Positions 8,565 to 16,405 of a stretch of DNA of 49,661 nt are shown here, piece after piece. How positions within the stretch are numbered: position 1 is the first letter of the stretch; the number at the start of each line of letters is the position of its first letter. A model generated the notes under the pieces. The model was not told where the DNA came from. It saw only the letters and a list, made by a program, of their open reading frames with translations, and did not search any database. The translations under genes were made by a program, and so were the position numbers. Source of the stretch: Bacteriovoracales bacterium (GTDB lineage: Bacteria > Bdellovibrionota > Bacteriovoracia > Bacteriovoracales > Bacteriovoracaceae); contig JASBRV010000031.1 in assembly GCA_030149295.1 (NCBI GenBank), forward strand, positions 1 through 49,661, in the 5' to 3' direction.

Positions 8565-9059
8565 TTATGCTGCAGTTGGTGTTTCAAGCACATCTTCCCA
8601 AGTAAGAGGCTCAAGTTCTTTGCATTCGAAGAGGCGGTTTTCTTCTTCGTTAAAGAAATAAGAGAACTTGTGGTCATAATCACAAAATGAGAGTGTGCAT
8701 TTCTTCATTGGACTTTTAGTCCACAGGGTCTCTTCCATAGTGCAACGGTTAAAGAGACAGTGTTGCATCTGGGTGAATTCGAATTTGCAATCTTTGAATG
8801 TGCAATTGATGAAAGTGCAATTTTCCATCTTACTAGCGTAAAAGACACAAGACTCGAAGGTCACATTGGTGAAAGTGGTGAGAGAAAACAGAGAGCCAGA
8901 AATGGCCAAGTCTTTGAAATCTCTGGACTCGATGGTCTCATTTTCAATGATCTCATATTGTCCAGAAGCCTTGGCCTCATCGATTCCACTACCTTTCTCA
9001 GCGGTGAGATGGTGGGTTAGAGAAAGTTGAGAATCGATAAATTGGGTTAGTGTGTTCAT
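8565..9059 (-). CDS. pentapeptide-repeat-like protein
   Basis: 164 residues, cytoplasmic. Residues about 50-125 consist of five-residue steps with an aromatic or leucine centre and Cys/Thr/Asn flanks (ATFTNVTFESCVFYAS, ENCTFINCTFKDCKFEFT, HCLFNRCTMEETLW), as in right-handed quadrilateral beta helices of the pentapeptide-repeat class. Some members mimic DNA and protect gyrase, but most have no known function, and this one is Cys-rich rather than A(D/N)LXX. It is transcribed divergently from the HTH regulator at 9304. The dyads between them suggest that regulator controls it. Confidence 0.7.
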   Translation of the reverse strand: MNTLTQFIDSQLSLTHHLTAEKGSGIDEAKASGQYEIIENETIESRDFKDLAISGSLFSLTTFTNVTFESCVFYASKMENCTFINCTFKDCKFEFTQMQHCLFNRCTMEETLWTKSPMKKCTLSFCDYDHKFSYFFNEEENRLFECKELEPLTWEDVLETPTAA

Positions 9060-9142
9060 GTGTTTCCCCCGAGTCTTGTGCTTCCGCTGGGTTTGTGTGT
9101 TGCGTTACCCAGCTTGTATTGCATATTAATATGCCTGACTGT

Positions 9143-9219
9143 TTGCGTCAAGCAATTTGATTGCATAGTGCAAGGTAAAATTGCAATTTGCTGAGATATT
9201 AGGGGGTTGCATGACGCAA
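9143..9219. promoter_or_regulatory. cluster of TTGC-N5-GCAA operator-like dyads
   Basis: Three 13-bp sites fit TTGC-N5-GCAA exactly: 9143-9155 (spacer GTCAA), 9161-9173 (ATAGT) and 9207-9219 (ATGAC). A fourth, degenerate site at 9181-9193 keeps the first arm (TTGC-AATTT-GCTG). A separate perfect 14-bp palindrome GCATATTAATATGC lies at 9121-9134. All sit in the 244-bp intergenic region between the divergent pentapeptide-like gene and the HTH regulator. Binding by that regulator, with autoregulation, is inferred. Confidence 0.7.
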
Positions 9220-9303
9220 TTTGTTGCAATGAGGATTAACATTATGAAATAGATAACCGATAAGCCTTATAAGTCATTAAAACCTCGTACTAAGGACTAA
9301 GAA

Positions 9304-9918
9304 ATGGCGCAATTTCATAAAGATAAAGTCTCACTCTTTCTCGGTGCAGTTCGCAAGTATATGGAAATACGAGGACCAATGACTCAAAGAGAGCTTGCAG
9401 AGGACACAGATACTGGTGTTTCTACAATGAGCCGCTTTTTAAACCAGCAGACTCAAGAGCTTAATCCCAATCTGATAGCCAAAATAACGGCAACTCTTAA
9501 TATCCCCCCTATGGAAATCATTGATTTTGTCGAAGAGGACTATAGCCCTGAGTTTTTAAGGCTCGTGCGTTTCTATAAAGGCGAAGATGCTGGAGCAACG
9601 CAAACAAGTGTCGGGGCTCCCTCTCCTTTACCTGCTGAAGAAGTGGAGGGTGAAGAAGATCAAATTGCAGAAGCCCTAGAAAGTGGTGGAAGCAGGGTGA
9701 ATACTTCGGCAAGTGTGCGTGTGGGTAATAAGAATACTCGTCTTAACTATGTAGCTGAAGGAGATAGCCAGCTAAGAGACAAGTTAAAAAGACTTTCTCT
9801 TAAGCAAAAAGGCTTTCTGAATGGATTTTTAAATTTAGATAGCGATGGACGCGATCTTGTTGCTGATGTTGGGGAAAAGATCATTACTTATCTCAAACAA
9901 AAAGGAATCGATTTTTGA
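9304..9918 (+). CDS. XRE-like helix-turn-helix transcriptional regulator
   Basis: 204 residues. The N-terminal domain (about 10-75) is a Cro/C1-type HTH: RELAEDTDTGVSTMSRFLNQ is the recognition region and EIIDFVEEDY closes the domain. An acidic, low-complexity linker (about 95-135) joins it to a C-terminal helical segment (SLKQKGFLNGFLNL) that may dimerise. It probably binds the TTGC-N5-GCAA dyads directly upstream and controls itself and the divergent pentapeptide-like gene. AAGGA lies before the ATG. The TGA stop overlaps a TTG start of the next gene, so the two are coupled. Confidence 0.82.
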   Translation: MAQFHKDKVSLFLGAVRKYMEIRGPMTQRELAEDTDTGVSTMSRFLNQQTQELNPNLIAKITATLNIPPMEIIDFVEEDYSPEFLRLVRFYKGEDAGATQTSVGAPSPLPAEEVEGEEDQIAEALESGGSRVNTSASVRVGNKNTRLNYVAEGDSQLRDKLKRLSLKQKGFLNGFLNLDSDGRDLVADVGEKIITYLKQKGIDF

Positions 9919-10706
9919 TAAGAAAACTTTTTATTACTTTTCTTCTCATTCTCTGCCAGTCTTTTGCTTGGTCTGCGGATAATGTAAAAGTTATTTTCTT
10001 ATCACGTCCTAAATCGGCCTTTTACCAACTTCCCTTGCCCTTTCAATGGGTGAGTCGATCTATTGCTCAAGCAGGGGTGGAATGTGAACCCTTTGGTGAT
10101 GGATGTTTTCATCCACAACTAGGGTTTATAGAAGATCCTGAAAAGGTGCAAAAGGCAAATGTGAAAAAAAACCTTGATGAAGGTAGCCTTGAATTAAAAA
10201 CAATTAACTCTGAAGAAGTGAATCTGGTCAATTGTGATAAAGATTATCACTTTGATCTTTTTTGCGGAAAGGCAAAAGCTAAAAAGGCTAAGGAAAACGT
10301 TGGTTCTCCCTATCAAGTTTGGATTGATATCAGCAGCAGTATGAGGGTCGTGGATTATTCTAATGATCCATCATTTTGTGAGAGAAGAAGGTTTGTTGGT
10401 CAAATAAGGAAGGAGTGTGGTGACAAGCTCGATATCTACACTTTCAATACTGGACGGCAGACCATGGGAGGTTTGGAAACCTTATGTATCAACAGGGGAA
10501 CAAATGATGGTTCGCGCATGGTGCAATGGTTAAAAAACACAGAGGCAAAAAGTGTTCTTATTATTACAGATGTTGATGAATACGTTGGAGAGTTTCAGGA
10601 GTATCTTGAGACCACAGGGGCTGAAGTGGTAGGAATCGGGGTCAAGCCGGTTTATGCTGATGAGCTTTTCACAATGACAGGTGAGTTGAAAAAGATTTGT
10701 CTTTAA
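9915..10706 (+). CDS. exported von Willebrand A-like protein, TTG start
   Basis: 263 residues with a signal peptide (cleavage after QSFAWSA). The start is TTG within TTGATA, overlapping the TGA of the regulator. No better start precedes the hydrophobic segment. The C-terminal half resembles a VWA fold: a first strand ending in the MIDAS-like DISSSM (DxSxS), then KLDIYTFNTG, SVLIITDVDEYVGEF and AEVVGIGVKP. The N-terminal half is unassigned and has several cysteines. VWA domains bind metal and mediate protein contacts in the envelope. Coupling to an HTH regulator suggests a regulated surface function. Confidence 0.65.
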   Translation: MIRKLFITFLLILCQSFAWSADNVKVIFLSRPKSAFYQLPLPFQWVSRSIAQAGVECEPFGDGCFHPQLGFIEDPEKVQKANVKKNLDEGSLELKTINSEEVNLVNCDKDYHFDLFCGKAKAKKAKENVGSPYQVWIDISSSMRVVDYSNDPSFCERRRFVGQIRKECGDKLDIYTFNTGRQTMGGLETLCINRGTNDGSRMVQWLKNTEAKSVLIITDVDEYVGEFQEYLETTGAEVVGIGVKPVYADELFTMTGELKKICL

Positions 10707-10721
10707 TGGTAAATCCTTACC

Positions 10722-11774
10722 ATGAACAAACACTTAATTGAATGGAGCTCGAAAGAATATGGCCATCTCCCATGGCGCAAGAGGCGAAGCCTTTATGGCA
10801 CCTTGGTCAGTGAAATCATGTTGCAACAAACAACTGTTGGAACTGTTCTCAATCATTTCGATCGCTTTTTGAATGTTTATCCTGATATTTTTTCTCTCGC
10901 TCGTGCGAGTGAGGAAGAGGTTTGTTCTCATTGGCAAGGACTTGGATATTATCGTCGGGCTCGAAATTTACGTAAAGCCGCGGTCACCATTGTTGAAAAG
11001 CATGGAGGGAAATTTCCTAGGAGCCTAGATGAGCTCAAAGAAATCCCAGGTATTGGTGTTTATACGGCTTCAGCTCTCTTGGCGATTGGGATGAATAAGC
11101 CCGCCTTAGCCGTGGATGCCAATTTAGAGCGAGTTCTCTCTCGCCTCTTTCTTATCAAAGAAGAAAAAGGCCCTAAGCTTCAAAAGAAAATCCAAAGTCT
11201 CTATTCCTCGGGAGAAATAAAAATCCCTTTTAAAAAATTTTCTCCTCGAGACGTCAATGAAGCACTCATGGATTTAGGGAGAGTTTATTGTCAGGCGAGA
11301 AAAGCAGATTGCCTTCTTTGCCCTTTGAAGAAGTCCTGCCAGGTCTATGCCTCAAGCATTGTTCCTACTGATATCCCAGTTGTGACTCAGGAAAAGAAAA
11401 AAGAGAGTCATGAACTGAAACTTCTTAGGGTGATCGTACAACACGGCAATAAAGTGTTGGCCTATGAAAAAAGCGAAAGTGAATGGTTGAGTGGCCAAAT
11501 TGAAATTCCCACATTTGTTCTTTCCTGTACGGATAAATCATTCAAACAGTACCCAAAGTTAAAGGGCAAAGTTAGCTTGAAAGGAGAAGTCCTTAAAAGT
11601 GCCATCACCAAATATAAGATTGAAAATGAAATCATTGTTCTTAATAAAAAAGAATTTCAAGAACTTATGAGCGAATCCGATGTTGCATCTCGCTATAAAT
11701 ACTACCTTAGAGATGGCCAAAAGCATCACTTTTCTACTACAACCCTCAAGTGCTTTAAGAAAATCTCTATCTAG
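10722..11774 (+). CDS. mutY: A/G-specific adenine glycosylase
   Basis: 350 residues, close to the family length. MutY removes adenine mispaired with 8-oxoguanine in the cytoplasm. Visible are LPWRKRRSLYGTLVSEIMLQQT at the catalytic-Glu end (split here by HLPW and SEIMLQQT), the helix-hairpin-helix IPGIGVYTASALL, the catalytic Asp in ALAVDANLERVL, and the 4Fe-4S loop C-x6-C-x2-C-x5-C (CQARKADC to KKSC). A NUDIX-like C-terminal domain follows and is divergent. The start codon lies inside a perfect hairpin (10706-10723) with no Shine-Dalgarno sequence, so translation may depend on coupling to the upstream gene, whose stop is at 10706. Confidence 0.93.
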   Translation: MNKHLIEWSSKEYGHLPWRKRRSLYGTLVSEIMLQQTTVGTVLNHFDRFLNVYPDIFSLARASEEEVCSHWQGLGYYRRARNLRKAAVTIVEKHGGKFPRSLDELKEIPGIGVYTASALLAIGMNKPALAVDANLERVLSRLFLIKEEKGPKLQKKIQSLYSSGEIKIPFKKFSPRDVNEALMDLGRVYCQARKADCLLCPLKKSCQVYASSIVPTDIPVVTQEKKKESHELKLLRVIVQHGNKVLAYEKSESEWLSGQIEIPTFVLSCTDKSFKQYPKLKGKVSLKGEVLKSAITKYKIENEIIVLNKKEFQELMSESDVASRYKYYLRDGQKHHFSTTTLKCFKKISI

Positions 11775-11783
11775 GTGTGATCT

Positions 11784-12920
11784 ATGAAAAAGTTCCTTTT
11801 GATTCTTGGCCCTCTTTTATCCTCGGCTTTAATGGCTCAAACTCTAAAAGCGACGACCTATAACGTAGGCCTTGCTCACACCTTCGTTCCTCTTGCGAAA
11901 GAGAGAATAGTGCCACTTCAAAAAGAGCTTTCTCAATATGACTCAGACATTCTTTGTCTTCAGGAAGTTTGGCGTAAGAAGGATCAAAAAGCGCTTAAAA
12001 AAGTTCTTAAGAAGCGCTACCCCTACTCTTTTTCTACAAAGATAAAAAACTACCGTCAAGGCCAGAGACCAACTTGCCGAATCAAAGAGATTTTTGGAGA
12101 AGGAAAATTTGTAAGCTGTATGCAAAAGCAATGTGGTGGTGTCGATGGTGATGATTTCACCGATTGTATTATCGATCGATGCGGAAATGCTCTTGAAGAT
12201 CTCAAGGAGAGCAATAGAAATTGTGCCAGCGCACTCATGGCCCAAGTAGGAAAAAGTCCTGTTGCAAGTATTCTTACGTTATTAAATCCACTCTGGAGAG
12301 CCGGTCTTTTTGCTTATAAAGGTTCAAATGGTTTAATGCTTTTTTCCAAGCACCCTTTTTCAAAAACTGAGTACATAGATCTTAAAGAGATTTCTACTCT
12401 TAATAGGAGAGGGGCTTTGCAAGCACGGGTTGAAGTGAAGGGGAAATCTCTTGATGTCATGTGCACTCATATTTCTGCAGATCTGACAGAAACTGCTCCT
12501 TATACTGGGCCTTATGAAAATTGGGGCGCAGAGAATGCGGCTCAATTTAAAAAACTTCTAGATTACTCTCGCCATTCAGTCTTACCACAAGTTCTTCTTG
12601 GGGATTTTAACTGTGGATTTGAAGATGTTTTGGCGGGGATCGCCCCTGAATTGAATTTTAGCTGTCAGCAAGCCTTAGACGCTGGCTTTTCCGACCCACT
12701 TTCTACAAGCGCAAGGGAATGTACTTTTTGTCGCGATAACTTTTTGAATGATGAAGATGATACTAACGTCGCCATTGATCATATTTTTCTAAAATATCTC
12801 ACTCCTGTGAGAGATGAAGTGATTTTCAAGGCTCCTTTACTCCTTCAAACTGAGACAGGTTTGGTGAAGTCAAATCTCTCAGACCACTATGGTTATGAAG
12901 TTGAATTTGAGTTTCCTTAA
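11784..12920 (+). CDS. exported endonuclease/exonuclease/phosphatase-family enzyme
   Basis: 378 residues with a signal peptide ending LMAQ, so exported. It has the metal-dependent EEP fold motifs in order: TYNVG, DILCLQEVW (catalytic Glu), VMCTHISAD, LLGDFNCG (Asp/Asn), and the C-terminal AIDHIFLK and LSDHYGYEVEF (Asp-His). Family members are sphingomyelinase C-type phosphodiesterases and secreted nucleases; the SDHYGYEV ending resembles the sphingomyelinase/nSMase group. A Cys-rich insert near residues 95-150 (CRIKE, CMQKQC, DCIIDRC, NCASA) is unusual and suggests disulphides. In a predator this could attack host lipids or nucleic acid, but the substrate is unknown. It follows mutY by 9 nt. 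Confidence 0.82.
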   Translation: MKKFLLILGPLLSSALMAQTLKATTYNVGLAHTFVPLAKERIVPLQKELSQYDSDILCLQEVWRKKDQKALKKVLKKRYPYSFSTKIKNYRQGQRPTCRIKEIFGEGKFVSCMQKQCGGVDGDDFTDCIIDRCGNALEDLKESNRNCASALMAQVGKSPVASILTLLNPLWRAGLFAYKGSNGLMLFSKHPFSKTEYIDLKEISTLNRRGALQARVEVKGKSLDVMCTHISADLTETAPYTGPYENWGAENAAQFKKLLDYSRHSVLPQVLLGDFNCGFEDVLAGIAPELNFSCQQALDAGFSDPLSTSARECTFCRDNFLNDEDDTNVAIDHIFLKYLTPVRDEVIFKAPLLLQTETGLVKSNLSDHYGYEVEFEFP

Positions 12921-12989
12921 AATTTGACACTTTATTCCTAGTTTCAGACACTTAAATAGTCATCTTTGAGAGTGTACACGGAGGTATAC

Positions 12990-13448
12990 ATGCTACGCTT
13001 TTTGGTTTTTATAACCTGTCTAATCATGATTATGGGCTGCTCGAGTATTAACAAATCTCATATGAATGCGGCCATCCAAATTGGGATTACCAGTCCAATG
13101 GATGCCAAGATTGATGTGGATATGACAAAAAAGCTAGTAGGCTACGCTTCTGGTGGATACCTTTTTCACCTCCTTAAAGTAAGTGGTGATAATAAATTTG
13201 CGGATGGGATTAATTTTAATTCTTCAGGAGAGCAAGGATTTTTAGCCAGCACTTTAAAAACCTTTTCTAAAATAGAAGAGGTAAAAGCTGCTGCGGCATA
13301 CAATGCTATTCGTACCTCTGATGCTGACGTTCTTATTAGCCCTCAATATGTTATTGAAGAGGGAAATTGGAATCCGTTTTATAAACTCATAAAAGTAAAA
13401 GTCACTGGTTATCCAGGAAAAGTCATTAGCATTAAGAATAAACTCTAA
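12990..13448 (+). CDS. predicted lipoprotein
   Basis: 152 residues from the ATG at 12990, chosen because CGGAGG lies 5 nt upstream and the signal peptide follows directly; an upstream in-frame TTG at 12966 is not needed. The lipobox IMGC sets Cys17 as the lipidated residue. The mature part is about 135 residues with no family I recognise; a VKAAAAYNAIRTSDADVLISPQY stretch (split around the alanines) recalls outer-membrane lipoproteins of the LptE/YajI size class. It overlaps the next gene by TAATG and is co-expressed with it. Confidence 0.75.
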   Translation: MLRFLVFITCLIMIMGCSSINKSHMNAAIQIGITSPMDAKIDVDMTKKLVGYASGGYLFHLLKVSGDNKFADGINFNSSGEQGFLASTLKTFSKIEEVKAAAAYNAIRTSDADVLISPQYVIEEGNWNPFYKLIKVKVTGYPGKVISIKNKL

Positions 13449-14062
13449 TGGTTAAAATAGTTTTTCTCGCCATTATCTTTTGGAGCTTTTCAGCTCGTGC
13501 AATGCTTAAGCAAGATACGAAATTTATTGCTCGCATTCTTGGTGTTTCAGACACCAAAAGAACGCTTCTGGTGAATAAGGGAAAGGAGCACGGTTTGGGA
13601 ATGGATCAGCACGTAAAGATCTCCCTTCCAACGGGAATTCTCGCGCGTGCCGTTGTCGTGAAGCTCTCTCCTTCTCGTTCTGTTTGGTCTGTGTATCGTT
13701 TCTTTAAAAAGGAAAGTTTAAAGCCCCAAACGGTCGCAACTTTTAAAATAAGTTCACCTGTCAGACTGACGACTGATGAATCAAAGGCCTTAGGTTCTCT
13801 GGCGGAACGAGTAGATAAGAAAACAGAGCCAATACCTAAAGATCCTAAATCGCAAAAGAAGCAAAAGGAAGTAGCTAAGAGTATACTTAAAAGTCAGAGG
13901 GTAACCTCTCAATTTGATAGTATTGACTACTCTCTTTTAGAGGAAGATGACGAAATTATTACTAATCCAAAGTTAGATCCTGAGCTCGATTGGAGTGCTC
14001 TCAATGGGAAAAAGGACAAAGAAAACTTTGACCCTTCTTTAGATTACGGCGCTTTACGCTAG
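13448..14062 (+). CDS. hypothetical exported protein with repeated acidic C-terminus
   Basis: 204 residues with a signal peptide (to about SARAM). The central domain is basic and beta-rich (FIARILGVSDTKRTLLV, GLGMDQHVKISLPTG), resembling the short envelope protein at 38902 (both contain a G-x-x-x-G-L-x-x-x motif after a 'kg' turn). The C-terminus carries three imperfect repeats with an S-I-D-Y / L-D-W / L-D-Y core (FDSIDYSLL, DPELDWSAL, DPSLDYGAL). Such short tyrosine/tryptophan repeats often bind another protein. TAATG overlap with the lipoprotein gene implies co-translation and a shared function in the envelope. Confidence 0.65.
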   Translation: MVKIVFLAIIFWSFSARAMLKQDTKFIARILGVSDTKRTLLVNKGKEHGLGMDQHVKISLPTGILARAVVVKLSPSRSVWSVYRFFKKESLKPQTVATFKISSPVRLTTDESKALGSLAERVDKKTEPIPKDPKSQKKQKEVAKSILKSQRVTSQFDSIDYSLLEEDDEIITNPKLDPELDWSALNGKKDKENFDPSLDYGALR

Positions 14063-14147
14063 ATTTTCCTCATCCTATTTACGACACTTATCTGTAATAT
14101 TTTCAACTAAACGGCGACTTATCTGTATTTTGAGTTAAAATTAGTAC

Positions 14148-14717
14148 ATGTTAAAGACCCTAAGCTTAGCCCTTTTCTTGTTTTTTTCCTCCAGTGTTTT
14201 CGCAACAGAAATCACAAGAATTGTCGTTTTTAAAGACAAGAGAGAATTACAACTTTGGAGCGGGAAAAAAATTTTTAAAACCTATCCAATAAAATTAAGC
14301 CTTTCTTATAATAATCCTATCTTCATACCCGGACCAAAAAGAAGGGAAGGAGATATGCAAACTCCAGTAGGCTTTTACAATATCTCTAAAAAAAGAGAGA
14401 GAACGAATTATCCAAAAAGTCTTTTGATTAGTTATCCCAATTGGAAAGACCGTCATAATGCGAGAGCTTTGGGTATTCCTGAAAATGAGATTGGCGGAAT
14501 GATTCTTATTCATGGCAACCCTTATCGTCCATCTCCTAGTGTAAGAGCCTTTGCTGAGAAGCTTGGAATTAATGAGGCGACTCTTGACCAATGGGCGAGA
14601 GATTATTTTTACCCGAACTTTGATTGGACTAATGGTTGCATTGCTGTGAGTGATGAAGACATGAATGAGATATTTGAATTAGTTGATCAGGGCACAAAGA
14701 TAAATATTTACCCTTAA
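14148..14717 (+). CDS. L,D-transpeptidase (YkuD family)
   Basis: 189 residues with a signal peptide ending SSVFA, so periplasmic. YkuD-domain motifs are present: ILIHGNPYRPS (catalytic His) and TNGCIAVSDEDM (catalytic Cys within the SxGC(I/V)R-like box, here NGCIAV, with the usual Arg replaced by Ala-Val). The family makes 3-3 peptidoglycan cross-links or attaches proteins to the wall. The region upstream holds two copies of ACTTATCTGTA 31 bp apart (14086 and 14117). The gene is convergent with the hydroxylase at 14721, with 3 bp between stops. Confidence 0.87.
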   Translation: MLKTLSLALFLFFSSSVFATEITRIVVFKDKRELQLWSGKKIFKTYPIKLSLSYNNPIFIPGPKRREGDMQTPVGFYNISKKRERTNYPKSLLISYPNWKDRHNARALGIPENEIGGMILIHGNPYRPSPSVRAFAEKLGINEATLDQWARDYFYPNFDWTNGCIAVSDEDMNEIFELVDQGTKINIYP

Positions 14718-14720
14718 GTC

Positions 14721-15695
14721 CTAAAAAAGCGAAAGCACTCCATAAATAAGACTCAAAAGAATAATCAACAAAATGAAATTCGTCGTATGTTTAACTACCT
14801 TGTAGAGAAAGAGGTTGGTCTCTTTTAACGTTCTGACTTTTGCAATGGTAGGCGTGACAAAAGAGAAGATACGGTTAAAAAGCCCCTTGTCGTCTTCAGG
14901 TGTATTAGGAACCACACTTAAAGAGAGAATACTTTTAAAGATCCAGTTGAAAAAAGAGCCAATAGGGCTCAATGGTCTATCGATATCACACATCAAAATA
15001 ATGCGATCTTTCTCTGAATTGTTATTGGCAAAGTGGAGGTAGGTTTCATCAAAAATAAAGTCATCACCATCTCGCCAAGAGTAGGGAGTACCATCAACAT
15101 TGATAAAGCAACGATCATCATTGGGAGTGTGGAGACCAAGATGATAACGAAAGGAGCAGGCTACAGGGTCTAGGTGGCGAGTAAGCTTAGAACCAACTGG
15201 TAGCACCGAAAACATGGCTCCATTGACACATTTAATATCTTTTAAAATCTCTACTGTTTTTGGGCAAAGCCTTTGAGCTGACTTATGAGTAGAGCCATAC
15301 CAGTTGATATAAAACTTACTCCATCCGTACTTGTAAAAGGTTCGAAAGCCTATATCGTAATAGGAATCATTTTTCTGATCTGTTATTTGATCGAAGTAAC
15401 CTTGCTCTTTGATCGCTAAGACTTCATCTCGAATAACTTCCCAGTTTTCTCTTACTTTTTTGAGTTCAGGAAATTCTTCTGTGGGGATAATGGGACGCGC
15501 GACTCTTTTTTTGGTGAAGAGATAAAGAAGGCAATTAATAGGAGTGGCAATCGGCCAGCCTTTTCTTACGTACTCAGTGAATCCAGCATAGCGCTCGCTT
15601 CCGCGATACGCGTATACATAAGTCATGGAGGCAAGCGAAAATAAAACGAATGCAGAAATGCCGATAGTTGCTATCATGGCTTTACTATAGAACAA
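14721..15695 (-). CDS. aspartyl/asparaginyl beta-hydroxylase family, LpxO-like
   Basis: 324 residues. The non-haem Fe(II)/2-oxoglutarate dioxygenase motif is clear: SKLTRHLDPV (first His and Asp), CSFRYHLGL (2-oxoglutarate side), DETYLHFANNNSEKDRIILM (distal His and Arg). An N-terminal membrane helix (residues 5-30) and two C-terminal hydrophobic segments (KHTTNFILLIILLSLIYG) match the membrane-bound LpxO architecture, which 2-hydroxylates acyl chains of lipid A. The C-terminal helices make it longer than soluble AspH-domain proteins. Substrate assignment is by architecture only. Confidence 0.8.
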   Translation of the reverse strand: MFYSKAMIATIGISAFVLFSLASMTYVYAYRGSERYAGFTEYVRKGWPIATPINCLLYLFTKKRVARPIIPTEEFPELKKVRENWEVIRDEVLAIKEQGYFDQITDQKNDSYYDIGFRTFYKYGWSKFYINWYGSTHKSAQRLCPKTVEILKDIKCVNGAMFSVLPVGSKLTRHLDPVACSFRYHLGLHTPNDDRCFINVDGTPYSWRDGDDFIFDETYLHFANNNSEKDRIILMCDIDRPLSPIGSFFNWIFKSILSLSVVPNTPEDDKGLFNRIFSFVTPTIAKVRTLKETNLFLYKVVKHTTNFILLIILLSLIYGVLSLF

Positions 15696-15887
15696 ATTTT
15701 GTGTTTTTGGGGAGAAATTGACCTATTTTTTGGATCAAGATTAAAGACCTATATCCGCCACACGAACAAGTCTGTCGTGCAACTGAAGGATTCGAAAAAA
15801 TTCATTTATTTTGAAAGCTTGCTTAAAATTGACATTGAGCTCATGAACTTGACCTGGGAATAGGGCATACTAACTTTGGGTCAACAG

Positions 15888-15969
15888 GAGAGTCTCAAGG
15901 TTTTCATGTCTCCAAACCTTCTCCCAACATGTCCCTTGGATTTGCCGAATTTCCTGCCTTGAGACTCTC
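15888..15969. repeat. 13-bp perfect inverted repeat in the gene-free region next to rnpB
   Basis: GAGAGTCTCAAGG (15888-15900) and CCTTGAGACTCTC (15957-15969) are perfect complements enclosing 56 nt, which contain further short complementary pairs (CATGT/ACATG). No U run follows on either strand, so it is not a simple terminator. The rest of 15696-16012 shows no coding signal. It could be a processed rnpB 3' extension, a small RNA or a short mobile remnant. Confidence 0.6.
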
Positions 15970-16012
15970 GCCCCATTTTTCTAAAAATTATTCACAACAA
16001 CTATTTAGACAA

Positions 16013-16312
16013 AGGACCGAGAGCGGGTATAAGCCGGGTCCTGTCATGAAGTGCCATTCGTCTAGGACGAGGGTTACCCATCGCCTCAAGCACCCTACCC
16101 GTCTGCTCGGACTGGCCGCCTTAAAACACAGACCTATTTGGGCTTGCACCACGTAGAGTTTACCTGATTTCACTACAGCCGAACTGTACTTGCTTTCTGT
16201 TGCACTTGTCCTCACCTCGCGGTGGACGGGCGTTACCCGCTACGCTGCCATATGGTGCCCGGACTTTCCTCCCGCCGATTACTCGGCCGGCGACACTTTC
16301 CCACTCTCGGCA
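16013..16312 (-). ncRNA. rnpB: RNase P RNA (bacterial type A), about 300 nt
   Basis: The catalytic RNA subunit of RNase P, which matures tRNA 5' ends. Read on the minus strand it contains the universal blocks GAGGAAAGTCCGGGC, GCAACAGAAAGCAAGTA, GGTAAACTCTACG with GTGCAAGCCCAAATAGG, and GACGAATGGC close to ACAGGACCCGGCTTA. Helix P1 is formed by GCCGAGAGTGGG at the 5' end and CCCGCTCTCGGTC at the 3' end, which fixes both ends to within a few bases. At about 300 nt it is compact for a type A RNA. A promoter-like element lies upstream (16318-16347). Confidence 0.95.
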
Positions 16313-16317
16313 AGACT

Positions 16318-16347
16318 CTTATGGCACGGGGCATCTAAGTTAGTCAA
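16318..16347 (-). promoter_or_regulatory. sigma70-type promoter of rnpB
   Basis: On the minus strand TTGACT (16347-16342) and CATAAG (16323-16318) are separated by 18 bp. Transcription would start about 7 nt downstream, matching the 5' end predicted from helix P1 of rnpB. The -35 box is good; the -10 box matches 4 of 6. Confidence 0.6.
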
Positions 16348-16405
16348 TAAAGATCAGTTCTGATATACAAATTGCTCAGTTTTTCTACTCTTTCTTGGGG
16401 TTTTC

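Noticed and set aside
15988-16215. 75-codon frames on both strands
   Set aside because: They lie inside the RNase P RNA gene.
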